Position numbers and translations under genes: made by a program. Shown piece by piece: positions 1-5,800 of a DNA stretch of 7,133 nt. The stretch's first letter is position 1; each line of letters opens with the position of its first letter. The stretch is from contig QIEW01000499.1 in the NCBI GenBank assembly GCA_003230535.1, positions 1-7,133 of the forward strand, written 5' to 3'. Below the pieces are notes generated by a model. The model saw only the letters and a program-made list of their open reading frames with translations. It made no database searches and was not told the DNA's origin. This DNA is from a bacterium. GTDB taxonomy: Bacteria; SZUA-182; SZUA-191.

Positions 1-735
1 AATTACCTCTTCATAAAGGTCGATGGCATCCTCAAATTTAGAAAGCTGCTGGTAGGATAAACCTAGGGCGTATTTAGCCGAAACACCATATTTGCTGTCT
101 GAGTGGGATTTTATTACCTCCTTATAGCTTTCCGCCGCTTTATCAAATTTATGGAGATTATAATAAGATTCGCCCAGCATAAATAAGCTGCCGGCTGCTT
201 TTTCAGGATCTTTGGAACTGGCGGCGGCTTTAAAGGCCGGGACTGCTTTTTTAAATTCGTTGAGCTTAATATAACACCACCCTAACCAGTATTGAATGTC
301 TTGGGAAGGAATGTCCGGCATGGTAAGCTTTAATAACTGTTGATATTGCCCTGCAGCCTCAGAGTAATCGGCGGTCAGATAATAACAGTCGGCAATCCGT
401 AATTGAGCGTCTGGAGTTTTGTCGCTCTGAGGATATGTTTTTATCAGCTTTTGATACTCGGCCAGCGCTTTTTCGTAATCTTTTTGATTAAACAGACACT
501 CTGCCAGCCAATAATGAGCCTCCGAGGCCAGTGGATGTGTCGGGAATTTGCTGAGTAATTCCCGGAACTGCTGGATTGATAAGTCGTACTCCCCGTTATG
601 GTAAAACTCTGCCCCCAGCATATACAGCTTATCTGCCTCACCTGCCCAACAATTATGGATATAACTAAAATTGAAGACTAAACCTAATAACAGACCAAAT
701 ATGATATATCTAGTAGTTTTTCTTACTGTTCTCAT
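1..735 (-). CDS. Secreted TPR-repeat protein, N-terminal 245 residues (3' end beyond window)
   Basis: The minus-strand frame is open from ATG at 735 to the window edge, with no stop. Residues 1-31 form a Sec signal peptide: a basic start (MRTVRKTTRY), a hydrophobic core (IIFGLLLGLVFNF) and a likely cleavage after CWA. No proper lipobox is seen, so the protein is probably periplasmic or secreted rather than a lipoprotein. Six consecutive TPR-like helix pairs follow, at about 35-68, 71-105, 108-142, 147-178, 183-217 and 220-245. They show the usual pattern of W/Y-L-G/A, a central Y and a terminal FP or YP, as in KALAEYQKLIKTYPQS. The repeats resemble those of the BamD (YfiO) and CpoB (YbgF) TPR families, which act as scaffolds in envelope assembly; the exact role is not readable here. 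An in-frame stop four codons upstream makes 735 the first possible ATG. No good Shine-Dalgarno is visible. A likely promoter of its own lies just upstream. Confidence 0.9.
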   Translation of the reverse strand, partial: MRTVRKTTRYIIFGLLLGLVFNFSYIHNCWAGEADKLYMLGAEFYHNGEYDLSIQQFRELLSKFPTHPLASEAHYWLAECLFNQKDYEKALAEYQKLIKTYPQSDKTPDAQLRIADCYYLTADYSEAAGQYQQLLKLTMPDIPSQDIQYWLGWCYIKLNEFKKAVPAFKAAASSKDPEKAAGSLFMLGESYYNLHKFDKAAESYKEVIKSHSDSKYGVSAKYALGLSYQQLSKFEDAIDLYEEVI

Positions 736-781
736 ATGTAGATACTAGTCCAATTCTGATGTTAAAACAACACGTTAATGT

Positions 782-790
782 ATTATAACA
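782..790 (-). promoter_or_regulatory. Extended -10 promoter for the TPR gene
   Basis: The minus strand reads TGTTATAAT, a perfect -10 hexamer (TATAAT, 787 to 782) preceded by the TGn extended -10 motif. It lies about 47 bases upstream of the ATG at 735, giving a predicted 5' leader of roughly 40 bases. The -35 region at a 17-base spacing (GCGTGA) is poor, which is typical of extended -10 promoters. The site suggests that the TPR gene can be transcribed separately from tsaE. Confidence 0.5.
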
Positions 791-856
791 ACCAAAATCC
801 CCGCTCACGCCGCTGGAAAAGTTTATTCTCTGAGCCTCTTGCAAAAGTCTCCAAAA

Positions 857-888
857 TGTCATTCCCGAGCGCTTTTATCGGGAATCCA
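857..888. repeat. TGTCATTCC/GGAATCCA palindrome, copy 1
   Basis: ATTCCCG (861-867) pairs perfectly with CGGGAAT (879-885) around an 11-base loop. The flanks TGTC and CCA match the widespread interspersed repeat that begins TGTCATTCC and ends GGAATCCA. It is inverted relative to the copies at 1030-1056 and 2679-2706. Confidence 0.65.
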
Positions 889-900
889 GATTGTGCAGGC

Positions 901-920
901 ATCAGCAACTTATGGATTCC
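901..920. repeat. 20-base direct repeat, left copy
   Basis: This 20-mer (ATCAGCAACTTATGGATTCC) recurs at 1018-1037 with a single C-to-T difference. The copies are 117 bases apart start to start, and the two central hairpins lie between them. Confidence 0.75.
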
Positions 921-931
921 AGTTTCCCGAT

Positions 932-957
932 CTTTCGGCTGGTTCTCAAGCCGAAAG
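932..957. repeat. Hairpin with perfect 9-bp stem
   Basis: CTTTCGGCT (932-940) and AGCCGAAAG (949-957) form a perfect 9-bp stem with an 8-base loop. No T-run follows on either strand, so it is not a clear intrinsic terminator. It is one of the two internal hairpins of the composite element. Confidence 0.7.
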
Positions 958-984
958 CGCTAAGAGCAGCGGCGCCCTGCTTTG

Positions 985-1009
985 GTTTCGGCCTGAGACA
1001 GGCCGAAAC
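985..1009. repeat. Hairpin with perfect 10-bp stem
   Basis: GTTTCGGCCT (985-994) and AGGCCGAAAC (1000-1009) form a 10-bp stem around GAGAC. It is the strongest hairpin in this gap. It shares the TTTCGGC/GCCGAAA core with the 932-957 hairpin, so the two are probably related. No adjacent T-run is present. Confidence 0.75.
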
Positions 1010-1017
1010 ATCTAAAA

Positions 1018-1037
1018 ATCAGCAATTTATGGATTCC
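1018..1037. repeat. 20-base direct repeat, right copy
   Basis: This 20-mer matches the one at 901-920 at 19 of 20 positions. Its last eight bases (TGGATTCC) are also the left arm of the palindrome at 1030-1056. Confidence 0.75.
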
Positions 1038-1056
1038 TGCTTTCGCAGGAATGACA
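1030..1056. repeat. TGGATTCC/GGAATGACA palindrome, copy 2
   Basis: ATTCCTGC (1033-1040) pairs with GCAGGAAT (1045-1052) around TTTC, flanked by TGG and GACA. It has the same orientation as the copy at 2679-2706 and is inverted relative to 857-888. Confidence 0.7.
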
Positions 1057-1101
1057 ACCTAAGCTAGTTTTGCAAGCACCTCCTCTGTTATATATTATAG
1101 C

Positions 1102-1566
1102 TTATGTCAAGAAATTTTCTACTAAAACTTGATAAGCTGCTCCATGGGGGATAAAAATTGTCTGCCGGACATTTTCTCCCTGGACTGAAAGCTTAATTTC
1201 CAAGTGATCCTCAGAAAAAAACTGGAGCGCTTTCTCCGCCCATTCGATGATCGTTACCGTTCTTTCCTGAATTAGCTCCTCAAGCCCCAGCTCTTCAATC
1301 TCTCCATTACCGGAAAGACGGTAAAGATCAATATGATTGACAATTAAGCGCCCCCGATATTCTTGAATAAGGGTGTAGGTAGGGCTTGTAATATATGTAT
1401 CTTCAGCTACCCCCAGCCCGCGAATGATACCCCGGGCTAATACGGTCTTCCCGGCCCCAAGTTCTCCTTTTATGGCTATTAGAGCTCCGCCTGACAACAT
1501 CTGCCCCAACCTCCGGCCTAAACTTGCCGTCGCATCGGGACTTCGACTCTGGCATATGAATTCCAT
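1102..1566 (-). CDS. tsaE: TsaE, ATPase of tRNA threonylcarbamoyladenosine (t6A) synthesis
   Basis: TsaE is the P-loop ATPase that works with TsaB and TsaD in the cytoplasm to add threonylcarbamoyl to A37 of ANN-decoding tRNAs. At 154 residues this has the usual family length. Visible motifs are the Walker A GELGAGKT (34-41), the SPTY switch-like motif (61-64), HIDLYR (78-83, with the conserved Asp80), the GLEEL region (94-98) and VTIIEWAEKA (104-113), which carries the conserved Glu-Trp pair. The ATG at 1566 is the first Met after an in-frame stop. Its upstream region shows no close Shine-Dalgarno. A TTGACT at 1618-1613 with TAGTAT at 1597-1592 (15-base spacing) is a weak promoter candidate. 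In many genomes tsaB is adjacent, but here the next gene is the TPR gene, 366 bases away. No partial or broken motif was seen. Confidence 0.96.
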   Translation of the reverse strand: MEFICQSRSPDATASLGRRLGQMLSGGALIAIKGELGAGKTVLARGIIRGLGVAEDTYITSPTYTLIQEYRGRLIVNHIDLYRLSGNGEIEELGLEELIQERTVTIIEWAEKALQFFSEDHLEIKLSVQGENVRQTIFIPHGAAYQVLVENFLT

Positions 1567-1667
1567 TCCGCGATAATATCCCGGTATTTAAATACTATAA
1601 CTACCGGGGAGGAGTCAAGCGCGCTGTTGTTATATATTCCCTCCCCATTGGAAAAGCAAGTCCATTT

Positions 1668-2423
1668 CTAAGAAAAAGTGAGCGGTTTTTGCAAAGCTGT
1701 TTCAAGATGCCCGGTATCTGTCCGGCCACCATTATCTTTCTGTTTTTGTTTCTCTAATCTTTTCTTTACCTGAGGGTGTTCCAACTCCCTGAGGGCATCA
1801 TTGGCGATCCATTTAGCTGTTTTTGAATCCTGAAGCATAATTTTGTTGGCTACCAGGATGGCCCGGGCATTCAGATTGGTATTACGTTTCCCTATTTGCC
1901 GCAAAGCCCAGTTTACCGCCTTTTTGACAAAATTCCTTTCATCGGCGGCCTGTTTCTCTATAATAGGGAAAAACTGGCTGAAGCATTCATCATCAGCTTC
2001 CCTGTCATGTACCGCCAGACAGGCCATCAGGGCAAATCCAGCGCGTTTGACAAACTCCCGCTCATCGACAGACCATTCTCTGCACTTCTTATATGCGTAT
2101 GGCGTTTTATCGAACAGGTTCCCACAGCATTGGTCACAAAGATCCCAGGAGTTAAAGTCTCCCGCCCACTCATCCATCTGCCCGGGGGTAACCAGTTTAG
2201 GTTCCCCTAAAATACCGGCTAAAATTCTCGCCTCATGGATATCAGTGTTCCATAACTTTATAGATATGTCCTGATTTTTGCCGATTTTTCCGGCTAATTT
2301 TCTCAGCGCCGGAACCGGGACGCCTAATGCCTTTTCAATATTTATGCCAAATCTCGCCATTCCTTCCCTGAAAGACGGGCTGGCATTACTTTTAAGTTCC
2401 TGAATAATATCTGCTATATTCAT
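1668..2423 (-). CDS. AlkD-like HEAT-repeat DNA alkylation repair protein
   Basis: This 251-residue all-helical protein belongs to the AlkC/AlkD DNA alkylation repair family. Bacillus cereus AlkD is a glycosylase that removes N3- and N7-alkylpurines without flipping the base. The signature NSWDLCDQCC (91-100) supplies Trp93 and Asp97, spaced as the AlkD Trp109/Asp113 pair. Trp172 in KKAVNWALRQIGKRN (167-181) sits where AlkD Trp187 is expected. HEAT-like helices run from about 5 to 225. A basic, lysine-rich, apparently unstructured tail (about 222-251) follows and is not needed for the fold. The start at 2423 has only a weak GGA six bases upstream. A TATAAA at 2465-2460 could be a -10 box but has no good -35. 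It is separated from tsaE by 101 bases, so co-transcription is possible but not shown. The family is confident; the exact lesion specificity is not. Confidence 0.93.
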   Translation of the reverse strand: MNIADIIQELKSNASPSFREGMARFGINIEKALGVPVPALRKLAGKIGKNQDISIKLWNTDIHEARILAGILGEPKLVTPGQMDEWAGDFNSWDLCDQCCGNLFDKTPYAYKKCREWSVDEREFVKRAGFALMACLAVHDREADDECFSQFFPIIEKQAADERNFVKKAVNWALRQIGKRNTNLNARAILVANKIMLQDSKTAKWIANDALRELEHPQVKKRLEKQKQKDNGGRTDTGHLETALQKPLTFS

Positions 2424-2527
2424 AATATTTCCGCTGCAAGCTTACGCATTAAGAAAACTTTTATAAATTGTCCCCCAACTAGTAGAGCATCCATTTTTAT
2501 TTGATGGGTTGATAAAGTCTTTTAGTC

Positions 2528-2564
2528 CTCTCTCCCCTGGGGGGAGAGAGTTAGAGTGAGGGGG
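2528..2564. repeat. REP-like unit 1 (CTCTCTCCCC hairpin plus GTGAGGGGG tail)
   Basis: CTCTCTCCCC (2528-2537) pairs with GGGGAGAGAG (2541-2550) around TGG. The tail TTAGAGTGAGGGGG (2551-2564) follows. This is the common CCCTCTCCCC...GGGTTAGGGTGAGGGG type of intergenic repeat found in many bacteria. Confidence 0.75.
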
Positions 2565-2585
2565 AAAGGTTTTATTTATCAAAAG

Positions 2586-2622
2586 CCCCCTCATCCTAAC
2601 CTTCTCCCCCCAGGGGAGAAGG
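2586..2622. repeat. REP-like unit 2, inverted
   Basis: The head CCCCCTCATCCTAA (2586-2599) is followed by CCTTCTCCCC (2600-2609) pairing with GGGGAGAAGG (2613-2622) around CCA. It is unit 1 in reverse orientation at roughly 80% identity by eye. Units 1 and 2 together could fold into one long cruciform. Confidence 0.75.
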
Positions 2623-2635
2623 GATTATTTCTGCT

Positions 2636-2672
2636 TCCTCTCCCCAGCGGGGGAGAGGACCGAGGTGAGGGG
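2636..2672. repeat. REP-like unit 3, same orientation as unit 1
   Basis: TCCTCTCCCC (2636-2645) pairs with GGGGAGAGGA (2650-2659) around AGCG, followed by CCGAGGTGAGGGG. This is a diverged third copy immediately downstream of unit 2. Confidence 0.7.
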
Positions 2673-2678
2673 TGTCCC

Positions 2679-2706
2679 TGGATTCCGGATCAAGTCCGGA
2701 ATGACA
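2679..2706. repeat. TGGATTCC/GGAATGACA palindrome, copy 3
   Basis: ATTCCGGA (2682-2689) pairs with TCCGGAAT (2695-2702) around TCAAG, flanked by TGG and GACA. It shares both ends with the copy at 1030-1056 but has a different core. It abuts REP-like unit 3, so two repeat families are stacked here. Confidence 0.7.
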
Positions 2707-2714
2707 TCTTATGC

Positions 2715-2737
2715 TTGACACGACACTAGTATAGTGT
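2715..2737. promoter_or_regulatory. Perfect inverted repeat next to a TTGACA box, function unknown
   Basis: ACACTA (2723-2728) and TAGTGT (2732-2737) form a perfect 6+6 inverted repeat around GTA. TTGACA, a consensus -35 hexamer on the plus strand, sits at 2715-2720. No matching -10 at 16-18 bases and no plus-strand gene follow, so a real promoter or operator is doubtful. The rest of 2707-2829 shows nothing else clear. Confidence 0.2.
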
Positions 2738-2807
2738 ATTCAATTAGATTTATCTAGTCCCGAAGAAAAGTAGGCATAGCCGATATAAATTGGGGGATCA
2801 GCCACTC

Positions 2808-2832
2808 TTTTATAAAACTGAGGCCAGCCTCA
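2808..2832 (-). terminator. Possible weak intrinsic terminator of the activase gene
   Basis: On the minus strand the stop codon TGA begins a short hairpin: TGAGGC (2832-2827) pairs with GCCTCA (2824-2819). It is followed by GTTTTATAAAAG. The stem is only 6 bp and the T-run is 4 long and interrupted, so the terminator would be weak. The overlap with the stop codon is unusual but not rare. Confidence 0.3.
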
Positions 2833-5800
2833 CGAATTCAGGTTTTCATGATATTGACGGGCTTGAAACATGAATGCTTCTAACCTGGTTTTAACATTAG
2901 TATCCTCCACACTGTCTAAGGCCATATTAAGGCAGGGAATCTGGCGGTGTTTTTCCCGCAGCATCTTTAGGATAGAGGTAACGATGTTCCCCGGCATACA
3001 GGTAAAGGGCAGCACATTTACGATCCCCGCTAAATCTTTGCGGGCAAAATCCACACTCTTACCAATGCTCAACATAGCCTCGCCTTCAAATGACGGATCT
3101 ATATAATCTGAACTGTAATCAAGGGTAGTTTTAAGGGGAAGTTCCTCCCAGTTCCGTAAAACATCTTTAAAAATCTGCTGAAGTTTATGTTCATCCCGCT
3201 TTTGGAACCAATCCGATAGCAGCAGACTAAGATAATTACGGTAATCTCCGCTGAGCTTACTGTGCCGCATACCCAGAAAGTTTACATATAGAAACCACTC
3301 TGACACCGGTGAAACCCAGGCCTCCCCGCCCAGTTTTTCTATCTCTCGGGCCACATCTTGATTGCAGTATTGATTAACCCGCACAAATATTTCTCCTACC
3401 ACGCCAATGACAGGTCTGTTTTGGCTTCGATCCACGGGAATTTTAGAAAAACGCTCTTTAGTCTCTTCCATGGCTATATAGTAAGGCTTGTCGCTTCGGG
3501 AGAGCGCCTCGCATAGGTTATCCAGGCACTCTTTATATGCCCTGTCTGTATCCCCGCGGTTCACCTCATACGGCCTGAATTCCCGCAAAATTTGATCCAA
3601 GAAATCCACCGCAATTACTCCCTGCCACATATGCCGCGAGATATCCTCCCCTACCATACCCATCTCCCGGTAAAAATATTGGCCTTGGTTCGGCGCAAAG
3701 ATAGGGGCATTCTCAAAGCCAAGCTCATCCAACACCAACCGGTGAAACATGTTATATTGACCGAACCGGCAAGGCCCATTCCCGGAAGGCATAAAGAAAG
3801 CCGCCCGGTCAGGGTCGAAATCAGGCCGACGGGTCACCTTAACCATATCGCCGGTGGTTACCACACAAGGATAACACTCCTTGCCCGAGGTATGTTTTCG
3901 GCCCCAATATAGAGTATCGGCATCCTGCGCGGGCATTATCTCAGCCTGGACGCCATGTCTTTGGAACACTGCGGCCAGGGCAAGTGCATGATCAGACATA
4001 TGGGGAATATAGAGCGTGCGGCTGTTTTTCTTGGGAGTGGAAAACCGGCCTTTAATCGCCCGAGTTGGCAGTTCCTTTATTTTCCGGTGGCTCTCCAGGC
4101 TGTCCTTGAAAGCCTCACACCTGGTAATCGCCCCCACATCCGCGCTGTGCTCATCCACCTCAATCTGCAAATAAGGACGATTACCCAGCCTGCGGCGGAA
4201 AAAATGGATGATAAAGGAATCCGGCCCACACCCAAAATTAGTAATATAGATCGGGTAGAGGTTAGGATGTTTAGAGATATAATCCGCCGCCCTGATGATC
4301 TGGTTTCCCGCCCGCCAATACATATTGGGCCAATCTTCCTCAGTCGGCTCGTTCAGGGGAAGAAAGTCTAACGGAAGAGCCACAAAACCCAAATCAGACA
4401 ATTTTTTAGGCAACTCCAGGTTTAATCCTGGATCACACCCGTTGTAAGGTCGGCTGATAATTACCACTGCCGGTTTATCCGGCGTCAGGGTGGCTAGTAT
4501 CTCAGCTCCCTTAAGCTTTATATTTTTATAGAAACGGCCCTGTGCGGTTCTGGCCGCAGCATAAGCGCGTTTTACCTGAGCGGAAGAGGCCCCCAACTGT
4601 TGGCCGAGCCCGGTTAGCATTCGCAATACCGCTTTATGTCCGCGATTAAACTGCACCACCGGATCAAGAAGTTTTGCTCCATAGTCGGCCGGATTAAACG
4701 CAGACCGGATGACATAGGGGATGGTCTGCACATATGGACAGACAAGACTCCGCTCCGCAGATAAAGAGCTTTGTTCTATGTTTTCCAAACTGGGGACAAA
4801 TATATAATCTATTTTTTTCTCCAGCAAATCCAATACATGGCCATGCATTATTTTGATGGGAAAACAGGGTTCAGCGGTGACAGTCTCCACCCCTTTTCGG
4901 ATGATCTCACGGTTAGTGCGAGGGGAAACTATCAGCTTGGCTCCCAGCTCGCCAAAGAAAGCCTGCCAGAATGGGTATAATTCATAATAGGGAACCAGAG
5001 ACCTCGGAAATCCTACCGTCGGCCCGGCAGGTTTTTGGTCAGACTGATAAGCTGAACGCAGATAGCGTTCGCGCTCCTGGAAAAGATCCAGTCCGGACTG
5101 AGCGGACCTTTTTTGCTCCACATTGAATTTCTCGCACCGGCTTCCATAAAACAATGGCGCTTGCCGCTCTACAATAACTTTTCGGATGTCGCATCTATTA
5201 GGACAATCGGGGCATTCAAAAGCCTCTAAGCTATACCGGCGGTCGGCTAAATCAAAACCGCGGAACCGGCTTTTCTCCCAGCTTCTTTTCTCTTGGACGA
5301 TAATGGCCACACCAATGGCGCCGGTAACTTCATGATGCTCCGGGACAATGATGGGCTTGCCGGTAACCTGCCGGAAAGCCGCCACCACCCCTTGGTTGAA
5401 GGCCACCCCGCCCTGGAAAGAGATATGGTCGCCTACCTTGCGGTCGCCTACCACCCGATTTAGATAATTATATACAATAGAATAGCTCAGGCCAGCCACC
5501 AAATTATCGGTGGACGCCCCTTGCTGTTGGTGATGCACCAAATCTGACTCCATAAATACAGTGCAACGCTCCCCCAGAGATACCGGAGAGGATGCTGAAA
5601 GCGCCATCCGCCCAAACTCTTCCTTAATTTGGAGCCCTAGTTTCTCAGCCTGTTCCTCTAAGAATGAGCCGGTGCCGGCGGCACAAACCTTGTTCATCTC
5701 AAAGTCCACTACCCTCCCATCTCTCAGGCTGATAAACTTTGAATCCTGACCCCCGATTTCAAAAATGGTGTCTACCCGGGGGTCCCGGTTTGCCGCAGCC

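Larger units (their letters stand above)
832..1076. repeat. Composite palindromic, MITE-like intergenic element
   Basis: About 245 non-coding bases between tsaE and the TPR gene are packed with inverted repeats. The outer ends carry a 9-base inverted match, CTTGCAAAA (838-846) against TTTTGCAAG (1068-1076). Inside these are TGTCATTCC...GGAATCCA (857-888) and its inverted counterpart TGGATTCC...GGAATGACA (1030-1056). Two further strong hairpins (932-957, 985-1009) occupy the centre. There is no credible ORF. The layout resembles a non-autonomous repeat element, possibly with a nested insertion or duplication. No flanking target-site duplication could be identified with certainty. Confidence 0.6.

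Noticed and set aside
444-641. 65-residue minus-strand ORF
   Set aside because: It overlaps the TPR gene in another frame. The TPR frame is open to the window edge and has a signal peptide and regular repeats.
778-963. 61-residue plus-strand ORF in the tsaE-TPR gap
   Set aside because: It runs through the palindromic repeat element, has no domain-like pattern, and its translation is explained by the repeats.
985-1009. Intrinsic terminator for tsaE
   Set aside because: The hairpin is strong but has no T-run on either side, and it sits about 90 bases past the stop inside a repeat element.
1843-2274. 143-residue plus-strand ORF (and a 104-residue one in another frame)
   Set aside because: Both lie antisense within the well-supported AlkD-like gene and show no family motif.
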